Below are positions 52,654-62,764 of a stretch of 64,000 nucleotides of DNA, one piece after another. Position numbers and translations under genes: made by a program. This stretch comes from Symbiodinium natans. Taxonomy: Eukaryota; Sar; Dinophyceae; Suessiales; Symbiodiniaceae. The stretch covers positions 172,501 to 236,500 of the forward strand of contig CAJNDS010000002.1 in assembly GCA_905221605.1 (NCBI GenBank), written 5' to 3'. The stretch's first letter is position 1; each line of letters begins with the position of its first letter. The notes beneath the pieces are model-generated. The model searched no databases, was not told the DNA's origin, and was given only the letters and a program-made list of their open reading frames with translations.

Positions 52654-52769
52654 GTCTTTGGGCTCAAGGCTTGATAGGGCTTCGGGGTTGCTTCGGTTTT
52701 ATAGGGTTTAGGGCTTGGGGTGTTTAGGGTTTAGGGCTGAAGGTCTTTAGGGTTTTAGGGCTTAAGGTG

Positions 52770-52853
52770 GTTTAGGGTTTAGGGTTTAGGGTTTAGGGTT
52801 TAGGGTTTAGGGTTTAGGGTTTAGGGTTTAGGGTTTAGGGTTTAGGGTTTGGG
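52770..52853 (+). repeat. (TTTAGGG)n array
   Basis: Eleven to twelve perfect heptamers. The surrounding 52040-53460 stretch has further arrays (52945-52985, 53083-53155) and a family B left end at 53071, but no exon I can support. Confidence 0.93.
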
Positions 52854-53472
52854 GTCGAAAAGGCCTCGGGCTTAGGATATACTGCTTTTGCCCTCTCAGG
52901 GGCGCTTCGGGCTTCCTTTCAAGTCGAATTCCCCCCCAACCCTGGGTTTAGGGTTTAGGGTTTAGGGTTTAGGGTTTAGGGTTTAAACCTGCCTGCCAAA
53001 GCCCGACTTCGAATCCTCCACTGCATCAGCCCCGCACTCGCTTTCTTTCTGAAGCCATTGTCACACAACTACTTGGAGGTTTAGGGTTTAGGGTTTAGGG
53101 TTTAGGGTTTAGGGTTTGGGGTTTAGGGTTTGGGGTTTAGGGTTTAGGGTTTAGGGTACGTATTAACCCAATAGTCATTGTACTTATAAGCAGCTAGGGG
53201 GCCCGACCCCTAAATAGATCCCCAAAATAATCGGATTGCCTTTAGTAAAGACCCTGATTTCGGAAACCCCCCCTATAAGTAGGGTTATAAAGGCCCTAGG
53301 TTCTAACTCCCGTTCACTAAAGATGATTCATACGAAAGGGGGCCCTCTTGCGGGGAACAAGGCTGTCAGTCCACATTTCGGGAACAGGGTGAACTGGCCG
53401 ACCGTCCTTAACGAGCTCCGCTCGTCCTGGTGGTTTCGTGCTGCTTGAAAACATTTCTGTCTAGTGAAACAA

Positions 53473-53586
53473 TGATCCATGTACCCATCTAGTATAAACT
53501 TGGGCCTTAGGGGGGATCCTTTTCGGTAGCTTTAGGTCCCGAGCTTATATAGTTATATAATACGATAAGGGTACATGGACCCTTAT
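53473..53586. mobile_element. family C element, copy 4
   Basis: GATCCATGTACCCATCTAGT start and GGGTACATGGACCCTT end; TAAACTTGGGCCTTAGG inside. Confidence 0.75.
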
Positions 53587-53639
53587 TTAGGGTTTTCTCT
53601 GCTTCAAAACAAGGTCTGCGGGCGGTGCCTCCACGTTCC

Positions 53640-54361
53640 TCAGGCCAAACATACACGGCTCACCACAGCAACAATGATCAACCCCACGGACAACCCCTGA
53701 GCAGCCTCCCACTCTTCGGGTGGCTCGCTGCATTCCCGGCACATATAGGACCAAATGGGGTGGCAGACCTGGCATCGCGTTGTTGTCGAGGTGGTGCCGG
53801 TGGTGCTGGTTGACGCGGTCTTCGACGTCGACGTCGCCGTCGAGCTGATCGAGGTCATTGTCACGGTGCTTGTCGTGGCCGTGGCCGTGCTCCTCGTAAC
53901 CGTGCTCGTCGTGGCCGTGCTCGTCGTAGCCGTATTCGTTGTGCTGGCTGTCACGGTAATTGTCGACATTGTCGTGCCTGTGCTTGTCGTGTCCGTGCTC
54001 GTCGTGACGGACGCCGTGCTCGTAGTTGTCATGGTAAGTGTCTTGCTCGTCGTGCTCGTAGTTGTGACGGTCATTGTCGTGCTCGTCGTGGGGATCTGCT
54101 TACAAACGGGAAAACTGTTGCTGGCTGGCGCACCGACGACATGGGTGTTGAAGCTTTGGGGAGATCCTCATCGGTGATCTCTGAGACGTACCTGTCGAGG
54201 CCTTGGCACTCGGCCAGTGTAACTTCCTCGGAGAAGGGTGGGCACGAGGTTGTGTTCCATTCGCCAGACACCTTAGTGATCTCCATCCTTCGTGGCTCGA
54301 AGGCAGCATGAGCACTTTTGGATGCCGTGACAAGCAGCAGCACGATGACTCGCATGGCCAT
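53640..54361 (-). CDS. secreted Thr/Ser-rich, membrane-anchored protein
   Basis: Starts with ATG at 54361: MAMRVIVLLLVTASKSAHA is a clear signal peptide. A short ectodomain with GEWNTTSCPPFSE and VTLAECQGLDR follows. The frame then changes; a 38-nt intron 54154-54191 (donor GTACGT, acceptor CAAAG) restores it and continues SFNTHVVGAPASNSFPVCK into about 85 residues of Thr/Ser/Val repeats. The end has a Cys pair cluster (CQVC, CREC) and a C-terminal hydrophobic helix LSVGLIIVAVVSRVCLA before TAG/TGA at 53640. The Thr stretch is likely heavily glycosylated. It is compact and repeat-free, unlike its surroundings. Alternatively the frame change is an indel and the gene is broken. Confidence 0.72.
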
Positions 54362-55144
54362 GGCAACGCGGGGAGCACGTGGGGAGCGCGCGGGGAGCAT
54401 GCGCGCGGGGAGCACTTGCAGTGGCAGTGTTCTGGTTTGAGCCCAACAATGTAGCCAGCTCATGAAGCCGTAGCCTATGGTAATAGGGTTTAGGGTTTCG
54501 TGCTATACCTTCACTCACTTACGTGTATTGGTCCTTACGTCTGGGGTGGGGAGAGTATGCAGCCTAAACTTTCTCAAAACTAAATTGCACATCCGAGAAC
54601 CCTAACCCCTAACAGGGGCCAGGGTTTAAAGCAAACGAAGGAAGGCTCTGATTGCAGGGTAATCGAACATGCCTCCGAAGGATTTGGGTTTGAGGTTAGG
54701 GTGTAGAAACCCTAAATCCTAAACCCAAAAGTTCTCGGGCTAGAATCAGGGCAGCTACATTCAGAACTGGTCACAACCTGCTTTTGCGCTGGAAACTCAA
54801 AGAACCCTACTTCGGACTTACGAAATGAACCTTACTGTAGCCGTTTTAACAGGCTCAGTATTCTCCCCTAATTCTGAAGAACCCCTTTATAGAAATATTT
54901 GCTCATATGGTTCTGCTGGGAAGCTGGTCATTTCTCCCATCATGCGCCTACATAGTATAGACTTGGGCGCGAAAGCTGCTAGTTAGAAGCCACTTTAAGG
55001 CCCAAGTATATACTACCCTAACCCTAAACCCTAAACCCTATAAACCCCAAACGCTAAACCCTAAATGGGCACATGGGCCCTTCTGGGCCCCTTCGACTGA
55101 AGGCGGAAACCCTAAAACCAGTGAAAGCTCTGTGGCCTCTCAGC

Positions 55145-55161
55145 CGGGCTCCGCCGCCTTC
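55145..55161 (-). CDS. possible 17-nt micro-exon
   Basis: Bounded by CCAAAAACAG and a GC donor. In the incoming phase it reads GRRRSP, in another KAAEP. Too short to be sure. Confidence 0.35.
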
Positions 55162-55587
55162 CTGTTTTTGGGTTTAGGGTTTAGGGTTTGGGGTTTAGGG
55201 TTTAGGGCTTAGGGTTCAGGGTTTGGGGTTTAGGGGGTTTAGGGGGTTTAGGGCTAGGGTTTAGGGTTGAGGTTTGAGGGTTTAGGGCTAGGGTCTAGGG
55301 TTTAGGGTGGTTTGGGGTTTCGGGTGGTTTGGGGTCTAGCATTGAAGACCTAAGAACCCAAAACCTACTGCGCAGTAACTGCAGGGTTCAGGGTTTAGGG
55401 TCGTCATTGTAATATCACCCCCATCTAGTTCTTAGGAAAAGGTTCAGGCTTTTGGGTCTCTGATGCCAGAATAGTATTTACTAGAAAGGTAGCCTCTGTG
55501 TGTAGAGTTTCAGGGCACAGCGCTCGTAGCAGCTAGTGCGAATAGGTCATCTGAAGGGTTCGGGGTTTAGCGGTATCATGCAAGGAC

Positions 55588-55650
55588 CCGCTGCAACTCC
55601 GCAACTTGCTCTCGTGCCTTTGAGGAACCTTGGTGCCAGCGCCGAACATG
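55588..55650 (-). CDS. exon, unassigned
   Basis: Twenty-one codons, HVRRWHQGSSKAREQVAELQ and R, after ACTTTGCAAG, donor CGG|GTCCTT. Helical C-terminal half. Confidence 0.58.
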
Positions 55651-55705
55651 CTTGCAAAGTGACTTACACGGAGCAGGTCAAGCAGGCATGCCCTAAGCGC
55701 TTAAC

Positions 55706-55758
55706 CCGTGCCTCGCGACTTGCCCGAAGCCGAGCGGTTCCGTCGTTTTGACCTCCAG
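55706..55758 (-). CDS. exon, unassigned
   Basis: Reads LEVKTTEPLGFGQVARH after CACGTGTAG, donor GTTAAG. An open plus-strand frame overlaps it; the splice signals favour minus. Confidence 0.5.
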
Positions 55759-56119
55759 CTACACGTGTGTTGGCGGTTACGGGCATGCTCCGGCATAGAA
55801 CCCCAAGAAAACCTTCAAAAGTGCTCAGAACTCGTACTAAACCCCCGAACCCTGAACCCTGAACCCTCAACCCTGAACCCTGAACCCACTGCCCTTCAAC
55901 CCTAAACCCTAAACCCTAAACCCTAAACCCTAAACCCTAAACCCTAAACCCACAGCCCTTCAAGCCTAAACCCTGCGAAGGGGGGGGCCCACCAAGTCAA
56001 AAAGAAGGGTTAGAAAGGGCCGTAGAGTGATCAGTCTGGACATTTAGGGTTTCGGTTTCGGTTTTATGCATGCATCCTTAGGGTTCAGGTTTAGGGGTTA
56101 GGGTTAACTAAAGTCAGTA

Positions 56120-56250
56120 TAGAAAGGGGGGGGGGGGGGGTAGGGTTTAACGTTTGGGGATTCGGGTTACCTAAAGTCAGTTTGGGGGGGGGGGGGGGGG
56201 GGGGCGGGTTGAGTGGGGTTTAGGGGAGGGGGGGGGGGGGGGGGGGGGGG
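56120..56250 (+). repeat. three poly-G tracts in tandem units
   Basis: Three G runs of about 15, 21 and 25 bases (near 56126, 56184 and 56226) in a repeated context: TAAAGTCAGTNTAGAAAGG-like lead-ins precede the first two. Confidence 0.85.
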
Positions 56251-56450
56251 GCGTCATGGTTGATAGTGTTTAGATGTGTTTAGGGTCTAGAGCCCCTAAC
56301 CCTAAACCCTAAACCCTAAACCCTAAACCCTAAACCCTAAACCCTAAACCCTAAACATAGACTCGAAGGCATGAACCAATGAACTTCAACTGAGCCACGA
56401 ATGTGACGGTTAAGGGGAACCCCGAGGTGCCGAAGACCCCCCCCCCCCAC

Positions 56451-56545
56451 GGTTTAGGGTTTAGGGTTTAGGGTTTAGGGTTTAGGGTTTAGGGTTTAGG
56501 GTTTAGGGTTTAGGGTTTAGGGTTTAGGGTTTAGGGTTTAGGGCT
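56451..56545 (+). repeat. (TTTAGGG)n array
   Basis: Thirteen perfect heptamers. Confidence 0.95.
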
Positions 56546-56754
56546 TCCTTAAAAGGGTAATACGGATTAGTATCTTGTATTCTCGGGGTTCTTATGCAAA
56601 TAAAAGTAGAAACCAACAGGCATGGCATTCCAGTCGAGAGAAACCATACAACATGCTGCTCTGAGCAGTTGAGAAGCTCACAGACGTCGACATGCCCCAG
56701 CAGAGCCACGGTTTAGGGTTCAGGGTTTAGGGTTTAGGGTTTAGGGTTTAGGGC

Positions 56755-56775
56755 TGCATCCCTCGGATAGTCCTT
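56755..56775 (-). CDS. short exon with a strong acceptor
   Basis: Reads KDYPRDA after CCTTCTTTTTGCAG, a textbook pyrimidine-rich acceptor; a GC donor leads straight into the CCCTAAA array. Confidence 0.52.
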
Positions 56776-56815
56776 CTGCAAAAAGAAGGCTATGTCCAGT
56801 GTTTAGGGCTTAGGT

Positions 56816-56916
56816 TTGGGATGTTCCCCCTTATACTATCACTCCTCAATTGGGAGTAGAGTGCCCCCCAAAATACTCCCTGCTAAGGACTGCGAGTGTA
56901 AGGGGGAACATCCCAA
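56816..56916. mobile_element. family D element, copy 3
   Basis: TTGGGATGTTCCCCCTTATA start and AAGGGGGAACATCCCAA end; interior ACTCCTCAATTGGGAGT is itself palindromic. Confidence 0.9.
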
Positions 56917-56939
56917 GCTTAGGTTGTTAAAGGCTGAGC

Positions 56940-56964
56940 CCCAAACGTTCACCAGCGCCTGGGC
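56940..56964 (-). CDS. short exon, unassigned
   Basis: Reads AQALVNVW after GTGTTGTTCAG, donor GCTCAG. Confidence 0.48.
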
Positions 56965-57060
56965 CTGAACAACACAACCATCCCAGAAGTCCACAAACCA
57001 ACCCTAAACCCCAAAACCTGGAGGCCCTAAAAGCCCGAAGTCCGAGAAACAAAAAAAATA

Positions 57061-57178
57061 GGTCCTAGGGTCGTTACATGGTGCCTCCGTATGGGTCCTC
57101 AAACGGGCTCCTAGGGTAGTTACATGGTGCCTTCCTATGGGCCCTTAAACGGGGTCCTAGGGTAGTTACATGGTGGGG
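57061..57178 (+). repeat. tandem repeat of about 48 bp, 2.4 copies
   Basis: CCTAGGGTAGTTACATGGTG starts each unit (57064, 57110, 57158); units 1 and 2 continue CCT..TATGGG..C..AAACGGG. Confidence 0.88.
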
Positions 57179-57189
57179 ACCTTATATAC

Positions 57190-57238
57190 CGTGGCAAGCT
57201 GCAACTGCCCTTCGGGAAGGCACAGCCAACAAAGCCTT
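57190..57238 (-). CDS. exon, unassigned
   Basis: After GCCACCCTCAG; donor ACG|GTATAT. Two frames are open: GFVGCAFPKGSCSLPR (better third positions) and KALLAVPSRRAVAACH (fits the incoming phase). Confidence 0.48.
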
Positions 57239-57447
57239 CTGAGGGTGGCTACCCTTAGTATGGGCGCTTAAACAGGGTACTTACATACCCTATACAAATT
57301 AAGGGCCCATACACCAGAACCCTTTAGAGGAGTTTAGGGTTTAGGGTTTAGGGTTTAGGGTTTAGGGTTTAGGGTTTAGGGTTTAGGGTATAGGGTTTAG
57401 GGACCATTTTTAAGGCCCATGAAAAGTACCCTCAGAAGCCTGTGCAC

Positions 57448-57497
57448 CCTAACAGGCCCCATGAACTCCTTGAGGGCCACTCCATGGAGCGCAATCC
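57448..57497 (-). CDS. exon, unassigned
   Basis: Reads IALHGVALKEFMGPVR after TGCTGCTTTCAG, donor AGG|GTGCAC. Entry phase 1 fits 57661-57726. Confidence 0.6.
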
Positions 57498-57514
57498 CTG
57501 AAAGCAGCAAGTTC

Positions 57515-57660
57515 TCTAAACCCTAAACCCTAAACCCTAAACCCTAAACCCTAAACCCTAAACCCTAAACCCTAAACCCTAAACCCTAAACCCTAAACCC
57601 TAAACCCTAACCCTAAACCCTAAACCCTAAACCCTAAACCCTGAACCCTAAACCCTAAAC
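57515..57660 (-). repeat. (CCCTAAA)n array
   Basis: About 20 heptamers with one shortened unit and one CCCTGAA. In sense it is the start of the intron after 57661-57726, whose donor is GTTTAG. Confidence 0.95.
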
Positions 57661-57726
57661 CCTCAGTCGAGATCCCGCGATGCTCGGCTCGAGGCGTTTC
57701 ACTCTTCTTCGGCTCGGCCTTCGGGT
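57661..57726 (-). CDS. Lys/Glu/Pro exon
   Basis: Reads PKAEPKKSETPRAEHRGIST after ATCCGAAATGAG, ending GAGG|GTTTAG. Entry phase 1 fits 58218-58281. Confidence 0.65.
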
Positions 57727-57761
57727 CTCATTTCGGATTCTCAAGATTTCTACCCGTCTAG

Positions 57762-57864
57762 GTTTAGGGTTTAGGGTTTAGGGTTTAGGGTTTAGGGTTT
57801 AGGGTTTAGGGTTTAGGGTTCAGGGTTTAGGGTTCAGGGTTCAGGGTTTAGGGTTTAGGGTTTA
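57762..57864 (+). repeat. (TTTAGGG)n array with TTCAGGG units
   Basis: Fifteen units, three of them TTCAGGG. Confidence 0.95.
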
Positions 57865-58079
57865 TAAGGTTTAGAGTGCAGGGTCTAGCAGACCGCGCCT
57901 TTCGGCGCAGGGTCGGGTCAAGTACAAACCCTGAACCCTGAGGCTTCAGAAAACCCAACGGTTCGGGAATAACAAGCCCTAAGCTCCGAAAGCCCTAAGC
58001 TCCTAAACCCTTATATACGGGAAACTGGAACCTAAACCCTAAACCCTAAACCCAAACCCTAAACCCTAAACCCTGAACC

Positions 58080-58200
58080 CTAAGCCCCAAGCCCTAAACC
58101 CTAAACCCTAAACCCTAAGCCCTAAACCCTAAACCCTAAACCCTAAACCCTAAACCCTAAACCCTAAACCCTAAACCCTAAACCCTAAACCCTAAACCCT
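58080..58200 (-). repeat. (CCCTAAA)n array
   Basis: About 17 heptamers; three CCCTAAG units near the left end. Confidence 0.94.
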
Positions 58201-58217
58201 ACCATAGGGCTTAGGGC

Positions 58218-58281
58218 CCTCCGAGCTGCCCTCCGCAGCCTTGCGCTTGCTGGCGCTGCGTTTCCTTGACCGGCTCTTCTC
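58218..58281 (-). CDS. RS-rich exon
   Basis: Reads EKSRSRKRSASKRKAAEGSS and E, after GGGACGCCTAG, with a GC donor (GCCCTA). Ser/Arg dipeptides resemble the RS domain of splicing factors. Phase 0 entry fits 59184-59229. Confidence 0.72.
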
Positions 58282-58382
58282 CTAGGCGTCCCCCTAAGGG
58301 TGAGTGTAGGGTTTAGGGTTTAGTTTGGGGTTTGGGGTTTGGGGTTTGGGGTTTAGGGTTTAGGGTTTAGGGTTTAGGGTTT

Positions 58383-58463
58383 AGGGTCCATGTACCCATG
58401 TATATACTTGGGCTCTAATGCTACTGAATAGGAACCCCTCGATGCTACTATGGGTACATGAAC
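58383..58463. mobile_element. family C element, copy 5
   Basis: AGGGTCCATGTACCCATG start and TATGGGTACATGAACCC end; ATATACTTGGGCTC inside. Confidence 0.78.
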
Positions 58464-58552
58464 CCGCCGGGTTTGAGGCTGGCTCACTTGGAAGCTCTTT
58501 TGACTTAGTAAGTCTACTTAATACTTCCAAGCCCGATTATAATCCCGAAAGC

Positions 58553-58638
58553 CCTTTCTGAAACGATCCGCTTCCTCGAAGATTCGCGAGAATCCTTCGA
58601 GGCAGCAGCACCCGGAACAGCTCCAGCATCCGCAGAGT
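58553..58638 (-). CDS. exon-like segment with two open frames
   Basis: After GGGGCACCTAG. One frame reads SADAGAVPGAAASKDSRESS, the other TLRMLELFRVLLPRRILANL. Neither fits both neighbours in phase, so it may be skipped or intronic. Confidence 0.35.
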
Positions 58639-59183
58639 CTAGGTGCCCCTGACGCATATAAACCCTACAAACCTTAAAAAACATTACATACCAAAAAAAG
58701 CCGACAAACCCTATACACCCTGCACACCCTGTACACCGTATAAACCCTAAAAACCCTATAAGCCCTAAAAACCCTGAACCCTGTTAAAGTTGAAATCACT
58801 GGATTCACCCCTGCCTGAGGTTTAGGGTTTATAGGGTTGTGGGGGGGGGGGGGGAATGGGGTTTATGGGTTCATCTAGGGTCCGAAGCCCCAAAAGCCCG
58901 CCGACGCCAAGGGTTAGGGTCTAGGGTTCAGGATTTTGGGCTTGGGTTTAGGGTTTAGGGTACAGGGCCACCAGCCCTAACCCACTAAACAACTGAGTTC
59001 TTGGTAAGGAACTGAGTAAATTTAGTTGGCATACTCGAGTCATATAGTAGACAACACTGTAGGGTTTAGGGCTTAAATGTGCCCGTACTACCGTAACTGA
59101 ACTACAGTGCCACAAGAACCCACGGTTAACCCTAGACCCTAAACCCTAAACCCTAACCCCCCATTAAACTCCCCCCCTTGGGC

Positions 59184-59229
59184 CTTCTTCTTGTTGCGAG
59201 ACCGGCTGCGGTTCTTCTTTCGACGCGAC
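59184..59229 (-). CDS. RS-rich exon
   Basis: Reads SRRKKNRSRSRNKKK after CTGCTGGTCAG, donor AAG|GCCCAA (GC). Entry phase 2 fits 60502-60536. Confidence 0.72.
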
Positions 59230-59399
59230 CTGACCAGCAGCCCTAAACCCTAAAGCCTAAACCCTAAACCCTCCCCTGGACTTCTGAAGCCACAGGGCTT
59301 AGGGTTAAGGGCTTGGTGGATCTGATGTCGTCTCTAGGTTTAGGGATTTAGGCATTGGCATTAGGAGTGTAGGGTTTTGTTGGGCGTTTAGGGTTGAGC

Positions 59400-60290
59400 C
59401 CAAAAACTTGCTTCCGCAAAGACGCTCAAGCCAAATAGAAGGCCTGAAATTTGCTGGGAACACGTGCTGCAAAAATGGTCAGATGTTGGTTTTCTATCAA
59501 GAAGACTGAGAGAACACACAAATTGGCAAAAACCTTGAACTCAGCTGGCTCTTGCGAGTCAAAGTTCCCCTGACAGGAAATCCGCATTACAGGAAGATGA
59601 AGTTCAAAAAAATTCTGGCGAACTGCTGCTCGACTTGTAAGCTTCAATTGAATTGGAGCTACTGGTCAACTGCTGCGGGTGGAGCTTGCGAAGCATCATG
59701 GAATAGCAGCCATTTTGTGTGGGTGCGGTTCCGACTGCCAGCAACGCTTGCTGTCCACCAACAAGATGCAACACTTGACTTCGAAAACTTGGGTTCTTCA
59801 GGACAATCATGCACCTGTCTGCTTCTGACAACGCAGGTCGCTTGAACGATGCTGTCAGTCTTAAATATTCGAGCAATTCAACCTGCAACGCTTGGAACCT
59901 ATCCAAAGTTCGGTCCTTGCTGAGAGTCTGCACTGCATGACTTCTTTCCGAAGTCCTCGATCCGGCGGTGGTGGTGGCAGGAAGTGCTGCTGTGCGATGG
60001 TGCTCGACGGGGAGAACGCCGACCACATCGTCCTAGTGCGCGATGTGGCCCTTGACGGGATGACATCTGAGGTGGCGGAGGAGGATCGCCACACTCTTTG
60101 TCACACCTTGTTGGAACGGCAGAGGTGGGGACGTGCACTGGCATGTTTGACCAAGAGCCGTGTCATGCAAGTGAACGCAGTTTAAGATCCAAATGCCCCG
60201 GATTCAGAACGTGGAAGAAGACTGGCACTGTCGGGTGCAGCTCAGGCGCCAGGTAGTTGTGCAGCGAAACGTTTCCGGAGCTGGAGCTAA
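59400..60290. other. repeat-free island, coding strand undecided
   Basis: About 900 bp with no TTTAGGG units. A plus-strand frame ending at 60185 reads MVLDGENADHIVLVRDVALD and has fairly high G/C third positions; the minus strand is also open (59604-60026, including DRFQALQVELLEYLRL). I cannot decide between them and recognise neither. Confidence 0.4.
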
Positions 60291-60501
60291 GTTGAAAAAA
60301 CAGGGCTGAACCAGTGTAGGGGTTTAGAGGTTTACGGCTTGGTTCAGTGTGTTTAGGTGCTTAGGGCATAAGTCTTACGGTAGTGACATGGTCCCTTAGT
60401 ATGTGGCCTTAAAAGGGTACCCCTTGTATACCCTAAATCACAACCCAAACAAAGAGGTAAGGGACCGTATTAAGGGCCAATGAATAAGGGATCTAGGGAA
60501 C

Positions 60502-60536
60502 CCCTATGCCTTCTCTTGCGCGCTGAGTCAGTCTTT
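60502..60536 (-). CDS. basic exon
   Basis: Reads KTDSARKRRHRG after TTTCCCCCAAG, donor GTTCCC. Entry phase 2 fits 62280-62314. Confidence 0.6.
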
Positions 60537-60841
60537 CTTGGGGGAAACTCTGCATCCTAGGGTTCGGGTTTCTTTTTTTGGTTTAGGGTTTAGGGTTTGT
60601 AGGGTTTGCAGGGTTTAGGGTTCTGGGGTTTCAGGCTTCGGGTTTGGGCTCAGGGTTCACGGTTTAATGGGCATAGGCGGCATAGGGCGGTCTAGGGTTT
60701 AAAAGGATAACCATATTAAACCCTAAACCCTAAACTCCCTAAACCCTAAACCCTAGACCCTAAACCCTAAACCCTAAGCCCTAAACCCTAAACCCTGAAC
60801 CCTAAACCAAAACCTACTACCTAGTCAGCCCCTAAGGGTGC

Positions 60842-60864
60842 GGGCTCTTCTTCGGGTCTTTGGG
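60842..60864 (-). CDS. possible 23-nt micro-exon
   Basis: Reads PKDPKKSP between CTAATTAAG and a GC donor (GCACCC). Confidence 0.4.
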
Positions 60865-61031
60865 CTTAATTAGGGGGGCGGGTAGCGATTAAGGTTTTAG
60901 GGTGTAGGGTTGAGGGTTTTAGGGCTCAGGCCCTACTGACTTGGGAGCTCACACATGGGTCGTTTTAGCTGGAGATAGTTGTAAATTGTTATGGCCGGGG
61001 TTTAGGATTTAGGGAAATTATGGCTGATATC

Positions 61032-61071
61032 CCGACATATAACTGCAAATGGACACGCAAGCAGAGGAAGC
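61032..61071 (-). CDS. possible exon, unassigned
   Basis: Reads ASSACVSICSYMS after GGGTTTCGAG, with a GA donor (GATATC). Does not resemble the RS-rich exons around it. Confidence 0.42.
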
Positions 61072-61330
61072 CTCGAAACCCAAAACCTGAAGCCCAAAGC
61101 CCAAAACCCCAACCCCAAGCCCTAAACCCCAAACCTTAAGCCCAAAACCTGAAACCCTAAGCCGGAGACCCGCAGCCCTAAAATCCCTAAAATCCCTGGA
61201 CCTCAGCCACTGGGTTCTGGGAGTCAGGGTTTCGGGTTTAGGGTTTAGGGTTTATGGCTAAGGGCTTAAGGTTAAAACTCTGAAGTCTGAGCCCCGACCC
61301 CTAAACTGTAATTTTTTGGCTCGGGTCCAC

Positions 61331-61358
61331 CTAGTTTGCGGAAACGTTGCTTACATTC
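61331..61358 (-). CDS. possible exon, unassigned
   Basis: Reads ECKQRFRKL after AGCGATCCAG, donor TAG|GTGGAC. Confidence 0.42.
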
Positions 61359-61632
61359 CTGGATCGCTGACTGACTGTAAGCCCTGTAAACCCCCCAAGA
61401 AGATCTTCGGGTCATTCGATTATCTTCGGGCAGTTGCATGGGCCCTTAGTCTGGCCCCATAATTTGGGAGCCCTTATCTAATTGCAGCCTGTATATAACC
61501 ATAGCCTGTATATGATTCTAGCCTGTATATATCCAATAAAACCAAGGCCAGCCTGAAAGGAAGGGGGCCTAAACCCTGAACTCTAAACCCGAAGGCCTAC
61601 ACCCCTAAAATTAAGCCCCTGAACCCTAAACC

Positions 61633-61956
61633 CTAAACCCACAAATTGGGCATGCCTGACACTGGACTGGGACTGTCCTTGCTCAACAACCGGAACTTGT
61701 TCTGGTAAGCTGGGAGCTTCGCCGCGCCGGACTCTGACCCTGTCGCTGACTCTGGCGCGTCCAAGGAGTCGAACGTCCCCAAGAAACACCCTCGGTGTAT
61801 ATACTCAAACGCCTTCGGATGACTCTCAAGCCCGTGTGCAAGTTCGGACTTCATGCCTTGCTGCGTGACTCTGTAGCACCTGGTTCTTTTCTTTGGCAAA
61901 AGAAGGAAACGTGCCCCATGAAGGAAAACCCCTTTAGGGTAGGTCGCGACAAACAA
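61633..61956 (-). CDS. open segment, perhaps one or two exons
   Basis: A 107-codon open frame with KSELAHGLESHPKAFEYIH and RGCFLGTFDSLDAPESA; a second frame over 61640-61790 is open too. Unique sequence without telomeric repeat. No family recognised. Confidence 0.35.
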   Translation of the reverse strand: MFVATYPKGVFLHGARFLLLPKKRTRCYRVTQQGMKSELAHGLESHPKAFEYIHRGCFLGTFDSLDAPESATGSESGAAKLPAYQNKFRLLSKDSPSPVSGMPNLWV

Positions 61957-62279
61957 TTTCTATAAAGGAAATACGGCCTTTCACTGATTCTTGGGGTGTA
62001 TGGGCTAAACAGCCAGACCTTGACCAGCGCGTACATTGAAAAGGGCATGCTCTCAACCCTGAACGCTAACTGAAACCTCTCATATCATCAGAACTTAAAC
62101 CTCCAAGCCTCTCAAGCTTAAACCCCTACGGCTCTACCTGAAGCTCCGAACCCCTAAGCTACCGATCCGAATCCTAAGCCCCTTTCAGCCCTAAACCCTA
62201 AACCCTAAACCCTAAACCCCAAACCCTAAACCCCAAACCCTAAACCCCGAACCAGACTCCCCGCCCCCGACAGAAGCAC

Positions 62280-62314
62280 CTGCTGCTTCGCGACCGCTTC
62301 TTGCGATCCCGATC
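62280..62314 (-). CDS. RS-rich micro-exon
   Basis: Reads DRDRKKRSRSS after CCTTGTGGCAG, donor CAG|GTGCTT. Phase 0 entry fits 63417-63489. Confidence 0.7.
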
Positions 62315-62368
62315 CTGCCACAAGGTGAAAGTGTAGGGTTTGGGTTTAGGGTACGGTTACTTAGTTAC

Positions 62369-62453
62369 TATACTCCCCTTAGAACCTTAATGTTAATATC
62401 CTCTTGGGTTTTGTATACACAAAAATAAAAACCATGATTCCCAAGGGGGATAT
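62369..62453. mobile_element. family I element, copy 2
   Basis: TATACTCCCCTTAGAACC start and TTCCCAAGGGGGATAT end. Confidence 0.85.
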
Positions 62454-62601
62454 GGGTCAGGGTTTAGGGTTTGAGGTTAAGGGTTTGGGGGCGGGCGGGC
62501 GCGTGGGCGGGTGGGGGGAGGGGGGGGGGGTGGATTCGGCTTGGCGGGGAGAGATTGAATGTAGTATAGCACAAAGTGTCGACCCCTGCGTCCATGGAAT
62601 A

Positions 62602-62764
62602 CAACGCATCTCCAAAGATGATACGTGTGTCTCGTGCCGCAGTTGCGCACTTCTCAAGGGGCATCGGGCACATACACTCTACATCTCAAGTGGCACTATC
62701 GGAAGCTAAGTTTGGGTGCTGCATGGTGAAGGGTTCAATGATATGGGCCGGCGTTTTCAAGTAG
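62602..62764 (+). pseudogene. relic of a Ty1/copia-type RNase H region
   Basis: The plus-strand frame contains HIHSTSQVALSEAKFGCCMV followed by KGSMIWAG. This resembles the RNase H stretch of copia-like elements, where (W)STxQ is followed by VALS(S)xEAE(F/Y) and a short helix. The frame is closed by TAG after 62762 and upstream parts are in other frames, so it is a fragment. One of very few plus-strand signals. Confidence 0.48.

Noticed and set aside
56650-56709. Exon reading ALLGHVDVCELLNCSEQH on the minus strand
   Set aside because: The peptide looks plausible but no AG acceptor lies upstream; the sequence runs straight out of the CCCTAAA side.
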